This document shows, piece by piece, positions 37,680 to 46,212 of a DNA stretch of 64,000 nucleotides (positions within the stretch are counted from its first letter, which is position 1; the number at the start of each line of letters is the position of its first letter). The stretch is taken from contig JAOSJZ010000001.1 of assembly GCA_027493885.1 (NCBI GenBank), positions 1,178,001 to 1,242,000 of the forward strand, read 5' to 3'. The position numbers were made by a program, and so were the translations under genes. The notes under the pieces were generated by a model that saw only the letters and a list, made by a program, of their open reading frames with translations, had not been told where the DNA came from and did no database searches. Source of the DNA: Gaiella sp. Lineage in GTDB: Bacteria; Actinomycetota; Thermoleophilia; Gaiellales; Gaiellaceae.

Positions 37680-39501
37680 TCAGCTCGGCGTCGGCACGAC
37701 GTCGCCGACGTCCGTATCCCGGAGGACGAGCGACGCGTAGCGGCCGCCGAGGGCGAGCAGCTCCTCGTGCGTGCCGCGCTCGACGACGCGGCCGCGGTCG
37801 AGCACGACGATCTGGTCGGCGTCGCGGACGGTGGAGAGCCGGTGCGCGATCGCGATCACGGTGCGCCCCTCGGCGAGGCGCTCCAGAGCGTCCTGCACCG
37901 CCCGCTCGGTCTGCGTGTCGAGCGCCGAGGTTGCCTCGTCGAGGACGAGGATCGGCGGGTTGCGGAGAATCGTGCGCGCGATCGCGATCCGCTGCTTCTC
38001 GCCGCCCGAGAAGCGGTAGCCGCGCTCGCCGACGACGGTCTCGTAGCCGTCCGGGAGCGAGGCGATCAGGTCGTGGATCCGGGCCGCGCGCGCTGCCTCC
38101 TCGATCTCCCCCGTCGGTCGCCTGGGGCCTGGCGAAGCGGAGATTCTCGCGCACCGACGCGTGGAAGAGATACGTCTCCTGCGCGACGACGCCGACCGCC
38201 TCGGCGAGCGCGTCGAACGTGAGGTCGCGCACGTCGAGCCCGTCGATCGTGACCGTGCCCTGCGTCGCGTCGTAGAGCCGCGCGACGAGGTAGGCGCAGG
38301 TCGTCTTGCCCGAGCCCGTCTCGCCGACGAGGGCGGTCTTCGTCCCGGCGGGGACGGAGAACGTGACGTCCTCGAGCGTCCACGAGCCTGGCTCGTAGCC
38401 GAACCAGACCTCGTCGAAGGCGACGTCCCCGCGGGGACGTCCGATCGCCCGCCTGCCCTCGACGATGTCGACCCGCTGGTCGAGGTACTCGAAGATCCGG
38501 TCGAAGAGCGCGAGCGAGCTCTGTACCTCGAGCTGGACGCCGAGGAGGTTCCCGATCGGGAAGAACAGGCGCGTCTGCAGGGTCGTGAAGGCGACGAGCG
38601 TGCCGATCGTGATCGCGCCGGAGCCCCGCTCGATCGTCCAGCCGGCGAAGAGGTAGACGAGCGCCGGCATCACGGCGAACGTCGTCTGGATCGCGGCCAT
38701 CATCCAGCGGCCCGTCATCCGGCTGCGCACCTCGAGGCCCGCGAGCCGCTGCGACTCGGTCTCGAACCGCCCGGCGAGGTCGGCCGAGCGGCCCATCGTC
38801 TTTCCGAGCAGGATCCCCGACACCGAGAGCGACTCCTGGACGATCGAGGAGACGTCGGCGAGCGAGGCCTGACGCTCGGCGGTGACCTTCCTGCGCTGCT
38901 CCCCGACGCGCTTCGTGAGCCACACGAAGAGCGGCAGCAGCGCGAGCGCGAACGCGGCGAGGCGCCAGTCGAGAAGCACCATCGCGACGACCGTCGCAAG
39001 GACCGTGGTCACGTGGGAGAGGACCGACGTCGCGGTCGACGTGACGACGTTCTCGATCCCGCCGATGTCGTTCGCGATGCGGCTCTGCACCTCGCCCGTG
39101 CGGGTGCGCGTGAAGAACGCCAGCGAGAGGCGCTGCAGGTGGCGGTAGACGGACGTTCGCAGGTCGTGCATCACCGCCTGGCCGACGAGGTTCGTGAGCA
39201 GCGTCTGCCAGACGCCGAGCACGCCGGTCACGATCGGGATCGCGACCATGCCCGCGACGAGCGCGGTGAGAAGCCCGAGCCGGACGGCCGCCTCCCCGGT
39301 TGCGGGGTCGACCCGGATCGCCGTGTCGAGCACCTCCTTGAGCAGGAAGGGCGAGACGACGCCCAGGCCGGCCGAGACGAAGATGAGCCCCGAGACGAGA
39401 CCGAGGCGGGCCCGGTACGGCCGGAACAGCCGGATGATCCGGCGGAGGTTCGCCTTGCGGACGGCCGGGTCGGCAGGACGCTCCGGCGCCTCCAGGGACA
39501 T
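37680..39501 (-). CDS. ABC transporter, fused permease and ATPase (frameshifted)
   Basis: A type I exporter half-transporter: six membrane helices in residues 30-330 ([15 protein letters not shown] and others), then an ATPase with Walker [14 protein letters not shown] and Q-loop [11 protein letters not shown]. At the C5 run 38108-38112 the frame breaks. Removing one base restores [19 protein letters not shown], the signature [16 protein letters not shown], Walker [14 protein letters not shown] and H-loop AIAHRLSTV. The repaired length is 606 residues from ATG 39501 (MSLEAPERP); GTG 39528 is an alternative start. It would dimerise to export lipids or drugs. Substrate unknown. Confidence 0.88.
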
Positions 39502-39578
39502 GAAGGCGTCGAAGCGGTGACCGGGCACGGCTTGAGTGTGCCTGACACCCTCTCCCACACCGGCGGGGGAAAGCGGGT

Positions 39579-40174
39579 CTAGGACTGGCTCAACGCCTCG
39601 ATCGAGGCACGAACGCGCGCGGTCAGCTCTTTCGTCGCGGGGATCGTCGGGCTCGTTCGCTCCACGAGGATCGGCGGGCCGACGACCACGCGCACGCTCG
39701 CGCGGCGCGGGATTCTCGTGCCGGGCCGGAGCGCGTGGGCGGCGCCGACGATCGCGACGGGGACGAGCGGCGCCCCGGTCGTCAGCGCGAGGCGCGCCGC
39801 GCCGCGCTGCCACGGACGGTCGGCAGGCCCGAGCACGGTTCCCTGGGGGAAGATCGCCACCGCGGCGCCCTCCTCGAGCGCGCGGGCGGCGGCGGCGACC
39901 GCGCCGAGGTCACCGCGGCTCCGCTCGACGGGGATCCCCCGAGCCCCTCCACGAGCCGCCCCACGAGCCGGTACCTCCAGAGCTCTCGCTTCGTCAGGAA
40001 GCGGAGCGGCCGCTCGATCGCAACCCCGAGGAAGAACGGATCGGTGACCGAGTCGTGATTGGCGACGACGATCGCGGGGCCGCTGGGGACGTTCTGCTCG
40101 CCCTCGATCCCAAGACGCCAGACGGCGCGGATCGCCGGCGCCAGGATCGCTCGGACGGTGCCGTAGAGCGTCAT
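39579..40174 (-). CDS. 1-acyl-sn-glycerol-3-phosphate acyltransferase-like (frameshifted)
   Basis: The N-terminal frame from ATG 40174 has the acyltransferase motif [15 protein letters not shown] (HX4D form) and [24 protein letters not shown]. After the C5 run 39936-39940 the protein continues in another frame as [34 protein letters not shown], containing the substrate-binding FPQGT, then the [11 protein letters not shown] strand. One added base gives 199 codons, usual for PlsC-family enzymes. It adds the second acyl chain in phospholipid synthesis. It is coupled to the SGNH gene by an ATGA overlap. Confidence 0.85.
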
Positions 40175-40752
40175 CGGCGCGGGCAGGCGCGGATCAGGCG
40201 GGCGGTCTCCTCCGCCCGGCGCGCGTACCCTTCGGGCGTGCCGTGGACCGCGTCCCGGGCGAGGAGCGAAGGATTCTCCGCGACCATCAGCGCCCATTGC
40301 ACGAGCCGCACGTTCGGGTTCTGCGAGCGGGCCTCCTGCAGGACGAGGTCGAAACCGGTGCGGCCGGTTCCGTCGCGGACGATCGTCGCCCAGACGAGGC
40401 AGCGATCCGGCCCGATGATCTCGACCGCCTCGGCCACGAGCCGGCGAAACTCGCCTTCCGAGCCGTCGGGGTCGTTCGTCCCCAGGCTGACCACGACGAC
40501 GGGGGCGAGGCGTCCGCCCAGGCGGCGCAGCTCGTCGATCCCCTCCGGCGTCGCGCGGCCGACCCGGTCGTGGGCGTCGAGGTGCCAGCCGGGCAGCTCG
40601 TTTGCGAGGTACGGCTCGATGCCGACGTTGAGCGAGTCGCCGACGAGGGTCACCGAGCCGCTGTCGTGCGCGGACCCGTCGCCGTCCCGCGTCACGGCGA
40701 CGGCGGCGATGCCGGCGGCGAGCACGAGGGCGAGAGCGAGGGAGCGTCGCAT
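40171..40752 (-). CDS. SGNH/GDSL-type esterase, exported
   Basis: About 193 residues from ATG 40752 (MRRSLALALVLAAGIAAVAV signal or anchor); the track start at 40797 would overlap the divergent recombinase gene. The SGNH blocks are present: VTLVGDSLNVG (Ser), a Gly in the DRVGRAT region, VVVSLGTNDP (Asn) and DAVHGTPEGYARRA (Asp/His pair). Such enzymes remove acyl or acetyl groups from lipids or polysaccharides outside the membrane. The neighbouring acyltransferase shares a stop/start overlap with it, which suggests a joint acylation/deacylation role. Confidence 0.85.
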   Translation of the reverse strand: MRRSLALALVLAAGIAAVAVTRDGDGSAHDSGSVTLVGDSLNVGIEPYLANELPGWHLDAHDRVGRATPEGIDELRRLGGRLAPVVVVSLGTNDPDGSEGEFRRLVAEAVEIIGPDRCLVWATIVRDGTGRTGFDLVLQEARSQNPNVRLVQWALMVAENPSLLARDAVHGTPEGYARRAEETARLIRACPRR

Positions 40753-40789
40753 GGGCAGGCGTGGCGGGGGCGGACGAGAAACGGTAGTC

Positions 40790-41626
40790 GTGGACACGGC
40801 CGTCGCGGTGGAGCGGTTCCTCTCGAGCCCGGCGCTGTCGGACGCGACGCGGCGCGCCTATGCGGCCGACCTGCGCGACTTCTCGAGCTGGCTCCACGGC
40901 CAGGGGCTCGAGCTCGACGACCTGGACGTCCGCGTGCTCGCGTCCTACACGGCCGAGCTCGGGCGTGCGCGCCGGGGTCTTGCTCCCACGACGATCGCGC
41001 GGCGGCTCTCCGCAGTCCGATCACTCGCACGGCATGCGCTCGGGCCCGGCCGTGTGCCGGAGGCGACACTCGCGCCGCGGCGGCCTCGGCGCCTGCCCGA
41101 GGCGCCGCGAGCCGGTGAGATCGAGGGGATGGTCGCCCTCGCCGCGGCCGGCGAGGACGCGCTCGCGCTTCGGAACGCCGCGCTGATCGAGCTCGTGTAC
41201 TCGTGCGGACTTCGCTCCGCGGAGGCGGTGGCGCTCGACCTCGGCGACGTCGACCTCGACCGCGAGCAGCTCCACGTGCGGGGGAAAGGCGGCAAGGAGC
41301 GTCTCGTCCCACTCGGCGAGGAGGCCGCCTGGCGGGTCGCACGCTGGCTCCACGACGGGCGCCCGGCCCTCGCCCGGGGCGCGTGCGACGCCCTCTTCGT
41401 CTCGGTCCGCGGCAGGCGGCTCGACACGAGCGTGCTCCGGCGGCTGCTTCCCCACCCGCACCGTCTCCGGCACGCCTACGCGACGCACCTCCTCGAGGGC
41501 GGCGCCGATCTCCGGACGATCCAGGAGCTCCTGGGGCACGCGTCGCTTTCAACGACGCAGATCTACAGCCACGTCGACGCCCGGCGCCTGCGCAAGGTCT
41601 ACAACCGCGCTCACCCGCGGTCGTAG
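40790..41626 (+). CDS. Tyrosine recombinase XerC/XerD-like, copy 1
   Basis: About 278 residues from GTG 40790 (VDTAVAVERFL), inside a longer track frame. The N-terminal SAM-like core-binding domain (LSSPALSDATRRAYAADLRDF) is followed by the catalytic domain with Arg in CGLRSAEAVALDLGDVD and Lys in KGGKERLVPLG. HRLRHAYATHLLEGG (HxxR), GHASLSTTQIYSHV (second His) and the nucleophilic Tyr complete it. The helix pair that normally precedes the HxxR box is about 12 residues shorter than in copy 2 (GRRLDTSVLRRLLPHPHRLRH). All catalytic residues remain. It is divergent from the SGNH gene. It may be the housekeeping XerC. Confidence 0.88.
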   Translation: MDTAVAVERFLSSPALSDATRRAYAADLRDFSSWLHGQGLELDDLDVRVLASYTAELGRARRGLAPTTIARRLSAVRSLARHALGPGRVPEATLAPRRPRRLPEAPRAGEIEGMVALAAAGEDALALRNAALIELVYSCGLRSAEAVALDLGDVDLDREQLHVRGKGGKERLVPLGEEAAWRVARWLHDGRPALARGACDALFVSVRGRRLDTSVLRRLLPHPHRLRHAYATHLLEGGADLRTIQELLGHASLSTTQIYSHVDARRLRKVYNRAHPRS

Positions 41627-41640
41627 CCTGTCCGGGCAAC

Positions 41641-41876
41641 CGGTGTCAGACACCGATTTTGTCAAGGGGCGAACCGTGCCGAGTGTGTGCCGAACGCTCC
41701 ACAGCCTCTAGCCCTGTGCTGATGCGCTCTGCGAAGGGGCGGCGTGTCAGGTCGACGGGGCGCTCGCCCCTCCACGACCGCGCGAAGGCGAGGGGATACG
41801 GCGGGTTTCTCTCTGTGGAGGGATCGGCACACACTCGGCACACCTCGGGCTTGACAGACAGCCGTGTCTGACACCG
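41641..41876. mobile_element. Imperfect inverted-repeat element (MITE/REP-like) between two xer genes
   Basis: The left arm (from 41641, CGGTGTCAGACACCG) and the right arm read in reverse (from 41876) match over about 65-70 bases. Shared blocks are TGTCAA, TGTGCCGAGTGTGTGCCGA and CTCCACAG, with a few indels. The outer ends are themselves palindromic (GGTGTCAGACACC). The roughly 95-base centre contains GGGGCGCTCGCCCC. There is no ORF with a start and ribosome site, so it would be non-autonomous. The sequence fills almost the whole gap between the recombinase genes. A related but shorter end (CTTGAGTGTGCCTGACACC) sits near 39530. Confidence 0.6.
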
Positions 41877-41937
41877 CCCACAGCCCCCTGACCGGCGCAG
41901 GAGGGTGCCCGGCGCCGCCGAATCGGGTCCCGCCGCG

Positions 41938-42852
41938 ATGAGCGACCGCCACGACCCCGACGTCGAGAGCTTCCTGCTCCTCCTCGCGGCCCGCCGCTCG
42001 CCGCGCACCGTCGACGCGTACCGGCGCGACCTCGCGGCGTTCGCCGCAACCGTCGACCACCCCGTCGGGGAGGCGACCACCGCGGAGATCGAGGCCTGGC
42101 TCGCCTCGATGCGCGCCGACGGGCGAGCGCCCGCGACGATCGCGCGGCGACTGGCCGCAGTGCGCGCGTACCTGCGCCACCTGACGCTGATCGGCACGCG
42201 CGCCGACAACCCCGCAGCGGCGATCGCAGGGCCCCGCCGTCCGCGAACCGTCCCGCGCACGCTCTCCCCCGCGGAGGCCGAGCGGCTCGTCGAAGCCGCG
42301 AACGGGACGTCGCCCCGCGCGATGCGCGACCGCGCGCTCGTCGAGCTCCTCTACGGCGCGGGCCTCAGGGTCTCCGAGGCGGTCGGGCTCGTGAAGGCGT
42401 CGATCGACCTCGAAGGGCGTATCGTCCGCGCCGCCGGCAAGGGCGGCAAGGAGCGGCTCGTGCCTCTCGGCCGTCCGGCTGCGGAGGCCCTGCGGCGCTA
42501 CCTGGCGCTCGGACGACCGCACCTCGACCGCCGCCATCGTCCCGACCTCTTCCTCAACGCGCGCGGCGGTGCGCTCACGCGCGCGGGCGCGTTTCTGATC
42601 CTGCGCCGGCTCGCCGACCGCGCGGGCCTCGAGCCCGGCCGCGTGCACCCGCACCTCCTGCGCCACTCCTTCGCGACCCACCTCCTCGAGGGCGGCGCCG
42701 ACCTCCGCAGCGTCCAGGAGATGCTCGGCCACGCGGACGTCTCGACGACGGAGCGCTACACGCACGTCTCCGACCGCCACCGCCGCGAGGCGTACTTCCG
42801 CGCGCACCCGCACGCGCGGCGGCGCAGCGAGCGGGCACCGGACGCGGGCTAG
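41938..42852 (+). CDS. Tyrosine recombinase XerC/XerD-like, copy 2
   Basis: About 304 residues from ATG 41938 (MSDRHDPDVESFL); GTG 41905 directly abuts a GGAGG and is less likely. The core-binding domain (LLAARRSPRTVDAYRRDL) is followed by all catalytic residues: Arg in AGLRVSEAVGL, Lys in KGGKERLVPLG, HLLRHSFATHLLEGG, GHADVSTTERYTHVS. This is full-length and closest to XerD. Chromosome-dimer resolution at dif by a XerC/XerD pair is the expected role for the two neighbours, but having both together around an inverted repeat is unusual. It is convergent with purK, with the stops overlapping by four bases. Confidence 0.92.
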   Translation: MSDRHDPDVESFLLLLAARRSPRTVDAYRRDLAAFAATVDHPVGEATTAEIEAWLASMRADGRAPATIARRLAAVRAYLRHLTLIGTRADNPAAAIAGPRRPRTVPRTLSPAEAERLVEAANGTSPRAMRDRALVELLYGAGLRVSEAVGLVKASIDLEGRIVRAAGKGGKERLVPLGRPAAEALRRYLALGRPHLDRRHRPDLFLNARGGALTRAGAFLILRRLADRAGLEPGRVHPHLLRHSFATHLLEGGADLRSVQEMLGHADVSTTERYTHVSDRHRREAYFRAHPHARRRSERAPDAG

Positions 42853-43904
42853 CCGCGGGGACGCGGGGCTTGGCCTCGGCCTCGCCTCTCCTCGTTCTCG
42901 TGCGACGCAAGCGCAACGAGCGTTTCGGCAGTCTCCTCGCCCGGGTCGAGAAGCGTGACGTGCCCGAGCTTGCGCCCTTCGCGCTCGTCCTTGCCGTAGA
43001 GATGGACATGGGCAGCGGGCAACCCGAGCAGCTCGACGAGCGGCGGCACGAACCCGACCAGGTTCACCATCGCGCAAGGTGCCCGGAGCTCCGTCGAGCC
43101 GAGCGGGAGCCCGAGGATCGCCCGTAGGTGGTTCTCGAACTGGCTCGTCCCGGCGCCCTCGATCGTCCAGTGCGCCGTGTTGTGGACGCGTGGGGCGAAC
43201 TCGTTCGCGAGGAGCCTGCCACCGACGTCGAAGAGCTCGACGGCGAGCACGCCGACGTAGCCGAGCGCGTCCATCAGGGACGCGCAGATCGCCTCTGCCT
43301 CCCGCTTCGGCGCGTCGGCCGCGGGAACGCGCGTCACCCGCAGGATCCCGTCGCGGTGCACGTTCTCGCCGACCGGCCAGAACCGCGTCTCGCCGTCCGC
43401 GCCGCGGACGCCGACGATCGAGAGCTCGCGGTCGAAGCGGACGAGCTCCTCGGCCAGCCCGTCCTCGCCGAGCGGTTCCGGCACCTCGACGAGCCGCTGC
43501 CCCTTGCCGTCGTAGCCGAGCCGTCTCGACTTGACGAGCGCCGGCAGCCCCGTCTCCTCCAGCGAGCCGAACCGAGCCGTCGGGATCCCGAGCGAGCGGA
43601 AGAGCTCCTTCTCGCGGAGGCGGTCCTGGCCCTGCTCGAGCGCCGCCGGCCCAGGCACGGCTCCGACCCGCACCGCCGCCTCGACCGGGACGTTCTCGAA
43701 CTCGTAGGTGACCACGTCGGCTCCGCGCGCGAGCGCGTCGAGCGCCGCAGGATCGTCGTAGTCGCCGACGACGAGCTCGCCGACGCGGCCGGCGCACGCT
43801 TCCGGCGATGGGTCGAGAAACCGGAACGAGAGGCCGAGCGGGATCCCCGCGACGCCGAGCATCCGCCCCAGCTGCCCGCCGCCGATGCAGCCGACAGTTG
43901 TCAT
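42849..43904 (-). CDS. purK: N5-carboxyaminoimidazole ribonucleotide synthase
   Basis: About 351 residues from ATG 43904 (MTTVGCIGGGQLGRM); three codons longer in the track. The ATP-grasp enzyme shows the N-terminal GGGQLGRML, VTYEFENVPVEA near 70, LVKSRRLGYDGKGQ near 130, and the metal/ATP block VELFDVGGRLLANEFAPRVHNTAHWTIEG near 235. It makes N5-CAIR from AIR, bicarbonate and ATP in purine synthesis. It follows purE after a 118-base spacer that holds a perfect palindrome and a 21-bp tandem repeat. The C-terminal 12 residues are basic and outside the family core. Confidence 0.96.
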   Translation of the reverse strand: MTTVGCIGGGQLGRMLGVAGIPLGLSFRFLDPSPEACAGRVGELVVGDYDDPAALDALARGADVVTYEFENVPVEAAVRVGAVPGPAALEQGQDRLREKELFRSLGIPTARFGSLEETGLPALVKSRRLGYDGKGQRLVEVPEPLGEDGLAEELVRFDRELSIVGVRGADGETRFWPVGENVHRDGILRVTRVPAADAPKREAEAICASLMDALGYVGVLAVELFDVGGRLLANEFAPRVHNTAHWTIEGAGTSQFENHLRAILGLPLGSTELRAPCAMVNLVGFVPPLVELLGLPAAHVHLYGKDEREGRKLGHVTLLDPGEETAETLVALASHENEERRGRGQAPRPRG

Positions 43905-43905
43905 C

Positions 43906-43928
43906 GCTTGCAACAGTCTGTTGCAAGC
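43906..43928. promoter_or_regulatory. Perfect 23-bp palindrome at the purK start
   Basis: Arms of eleven bases (GCTTGCAACAG and its complement) flank a single central T, one base upstream of the purK ATG. The inner CAACAGTCTGTTG also occurs in the direct repeats near 3.3 kb. It could be an operator or a message hairpin that hides the purK start. Confidence 0.6.
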
Positions 43929-43935
43929 ACGTGGT

Positions 43936-44040
43936 GACTCACGCCGGGGGAGTTCGGACTCACGCCGGGGGAGCCCCGACCCACACCGGAAGAGTCGTGA
44001 CTCACGCCGGAAGAGTCGTGACTCACGCCGACGGATCGGC
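43936..44040. repeat. 21-bp tandem repeats between purE and purK
   Basis: Five consecutive 21-base units begin GACTCACGCCGG (units at 43936, 43957, 43978, 43999, 44020). Units 1 and 2 share GGGGGAG and units 3 and 4 share GGAAGAGTCGT, and the fifth is degenerate after 11 bases. The last unit contains the purE stop codon. The period equals two helical turns, which would place a bound protein repeatedly on one face. Confidence 0.85.
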
Positions 44041-44532
44041 TGGGTCGGCCGGATCGGGGCTCTCGAGCACGGCCTGTGTCTGCGCGGCGCGGAAGCGCCG
44101 CAGCCGGTCGGCGAGCGCGGTGTCCGAGCCTGCGAGGATCGCCGCCGCGAGGAGCGCGGCGTTGACGGCGCCGGCGCGCCCGATCGCGAGCGTCCCGACC
44201 GGGATCCCGGCGGGCATCTGCACGATCGAGAGCAGCGAGTCGATGCCGGAGAGCGCCTTCGACTCGACCGGCACGCCGAGCACGGGAAGCGCGGTCTTGG
44301 AGGCGGCCATCCCGGGCAGGTGCGCGGCCCCGCCGGCGCCGGCGATCAGGACGCGCAGCCCGCGCGCCTCGGCCGACGAGGCGTACTCGAACAGAAGGTC
44401 GGGCGTCCGGTGCGCGGAGACGACACGCTGTTCGAAGGGGATCCCGAGCCCCTCGAGCGTCTCCGCGGCATGCCGCATCGTCTCCCAGTCGGAGCGCGAG
44501 CCCATGATCAGGCCGACCAGCGGCGTCGCCAT
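44023..44532 (-). CDS. purE: N5-CAIR mutase
   Basis: 169 residues from ATG 44532 ([19 protein letters not shown]). The class I PurE signatures are [29 protein letters not shown], the [15 protein letters not shown] phosphate loop and [19 protein letters not shown]. It moves the carboxyl group of N5-CAIR to give CAIR, the step after PurK. The C-terminal tail ([13 protein letters not shown]) lies next to the tandem repeat that overlaps the stop. It follows the HEAT-repeat gene by 14 bases, so gltA, HEAT, purE and purK form one directional row. Confidence 0.96.
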   Translation of the reverse strand: MATPLVGLIMGSRSDWETMRHAAETLEGLGIPFEQRVVSAHRTPDLLFEYASSAEARGLRVLIAGAGGAAHLPGMAASKTALPVLGVPVESKALSGIDSLLSIVQMPAGIPVGTLAIGRAGAVNAALLAAAILAGSDTALADRLRRFRAAQTQAVLESPDPADPADPSA

Positions 44533-44546
44533 CAGCGCCCGCGCCC

Positions 44547-45047
44547 CTACCGCGCCCGCGCCTTCTTGACCAGGGCGGCGGCGACGGCGCGCGCGGCCTC
44601 GCGCACGTCGCGATCGGTCTCGTCGTCGCCCGCGACGCCCTCGAGGAGCTGGATCGTCCCTCGGTCGGGCGTCCCGTTCCGCAGGCAGAGGATCGCGAGA
44701 CGGCGCACCGCGGGGTTCGGGTCGCGCATCGCGAGCTCGTTGAGCGCGGGCCGGTAGCTGTTGACGTCGCCGGGATGGTCGGCCGAGAGCGTGGTCAGCG
44801 CGATGAGCGCCGAGCCGCGTGCGGCGGCGCTCTCGTCCTCGAGCCCGCGGCGCAAGAGCTCGAGCTTCTGGCGGAAGCGGAACTGGCCGACGGCGCGGAA
44901 CGCCCGGCCGCGGACACGGTAGTCGGCGTCCCGGGCCGCCGCCTCGAGCTCGTCGTCCCACTGCGAACGGAGCGTCGCGAGCTCCCGCTCGTTGCCGGGC
45001 TCGCGTGCGAGCGCGTCGGCGCGGGCGGCTGCCTCGGCGAGCTCCAT
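44547..45047 (-). CDS. HEAT-repeat-like helical protein
   Basis: 166 residues from ATG 45047, which overlaps the gltA stop (TGATG). The sequence is a run of paired helices with HEAT/PBS-lyase-like periodicity ([64 protein letters not shown]), consistent with a curved protein-binding scaffold. No catalytic motif is present. Tight coupling to citrate synthase suggests co-translation, but a functional link is speculative. Confidence 0.75.
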   Translation of the reverse strand: MELAEAAARADALAREPGNERELATLRSQWDDELEAAARDADYRVRGRAFRAVGQFRFRQKLELLRRGLEDESAAARGSALIALTTLSADHPGDVNSYRPALNELAMRDPNPAVRRLAILCLRNGTPDRGTIQLLEGVAGDDETDRDVREAARAVAAALVKKARAR

Positions 45048-46129
45048 CAGACCGCCGAGAAGGAGCGGGCGCCGGGCCCGACGTAGCGGGCCGACGGCCG
45101 CACCAGCCGGTCGAGCCGCTTCTGCTCGAGGATGTGGGCCGACCAGCCGGCCGTGCGCGAGCAGGCGAACATCGCCGGCGCGAGCTGGGGCGGCACGTCG
45201 GCGACGTCGAGCACGACGGCCGACCAGAACTCGACGTTCGTCGCGAGCACGCGGTCCGGCTTGCGGGCATGAAGCTCGGCGAGCGCGACCCGCTCGACCT
45301 CCTCCGCGACCTCGAACCGCGGTGCGCCGAGCTCCCGCGCGGTGTGCCGGAGGAGCCGCGCCCGCGGGTCCTCGGCGCGGTAGACACGGTGGCCGAAGCC
45401 CATCAGCCGCTCGCCTCGGTCGAGCAGGTCGGCGACGTACCGCTCGACAGACGGAGCCGCCGCGGCACCGTCGAGCAGCGGCAGGACGCGAGCCGGCGCA
45501 CCGCCGTGGAGCGGCCCCGAGAGCGCGCCGACCGCCGACGACAGCGCCGCCGCGCAGTCTGCGCCCGTCGAGGCGACGATCCGGGCGGTGAAGGTCGAGG
45601 CGTTGAGCCCGTGCTCGGCGGTGCAGATCCAGTAGGTGTCGATCGCCTCGACGTGCTTCGGGTCGGCCTCCCCGCGCCACTCGAGCAGGAACCGCTCGGC
45701 GGTCGTCTCACCCTCGGCGACGACCGCGCGATCGACGCGGTCGCTCCGGCCGTCCGCGAGCCGCGCCGACTGGGCGCACACGGAGATCAGCGTCGCCGAG
45801 ACCCGGCGGAGGTCCTCTCTCGCCTGGTCATCCGAGAGGTCGATCAGCTTCTCGAGCCCCCACTCGCCGCCGAGCCGCGACGTCGCGGTCTGGAGGTCGG
45901 ACGGCGTGTGACCCGTGAGGTCGCGCGCGAGGTACTCCTCGGACGGCGGCAGGCCGGGCTCGGGCGCCTCGTCGACGAGGAGCCCCCAGACCTGCTCGAA
46001 GGGCACGCCGCCCACGAGCTCCTCGATGGCGACGCCGCGGTAGCGGAGCGCGCCGCCGTCGCGGTCGGGCTCGGCGATCTCGGTCTCGAAGGCGACGACG
46101 CCCTCGAGGCCCGGCTTGAACTCGGTCAT
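45047..46129 (-). CDS. gltA: Citrate synthase
   Basis: About 360 residues from ATG 46129 ([22 protein letters not shown]); the track start lies in the promoter region. Conserved parts are [17 protein letters not shown] with the catalytic His, [16 protein letters not shown] with the second His, [15 protein letters not shown] and the acidic [19 protein letters not shown] region. It is on the short side, near the 370-residue type of Gram-positives. It condenses acetyl-CoA and oxaloacetate. It is divergent from icd across an 83-base gap, so the two first TCA enzymes share a promoter region. Confidence 0.95.
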   Translation of the reverse strand: MTEFKPGLEGVVAFETEIAEPDRDGGALRYRGVAIEELVGGVPFEQVWGLLVDEAPEPGLPPSEEYLARDLTGHTPSDLQTATSRLGGEWGLEKLIDLSDDQAREDLRRVSATLISVCAQSARLADGRSDRVDRAVVAEGETTAERFLLEWRGEADPKHVEAIDTYWICTAEHGLNASTFTARIVASTGADCAAALSSAVGALSGPLHGGAPARVLPLLDGAAAAPSVERYVADLLDRGERLMGFGHRVYRAEDPRARLLRHTARELGAPRFEVAEEVERVALAELHARKPDRVLATNVEFWSAVVLDVADVPPQLAPAMFACSRTAGWSAHILEQKRLDRLVRPSARYVGPGARSFSAV

Positions 46130-46212
46130 CGCGCTCCTCTCCGGGGGTGTACCGCCCTCGCCCGGACGGTACCTACCAGGTGTTCGGCGGAGTGTCACTA
46201 TCCTCACGCCCG

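Noticed and set aside
34993-39813. 1606-residue minus-strand ORF in the track
   Set aside because: Only the pckA part and the ABC part at its ends are real; the middle is composition-driven read-through over the Cys-rich gene on the other strand.
40790-42852. Prophage or integron suggested by two tyrosine recombinases
   Set aside because: No phage structural genes, cassettes or att-flanked cargo; neighbours are housekeeping genes and both proteins look Xer-type.
43936-44040. CRISPR array
   Set aside because: The repeats are contiguous 21-mers without spacers and no cas genes are present.
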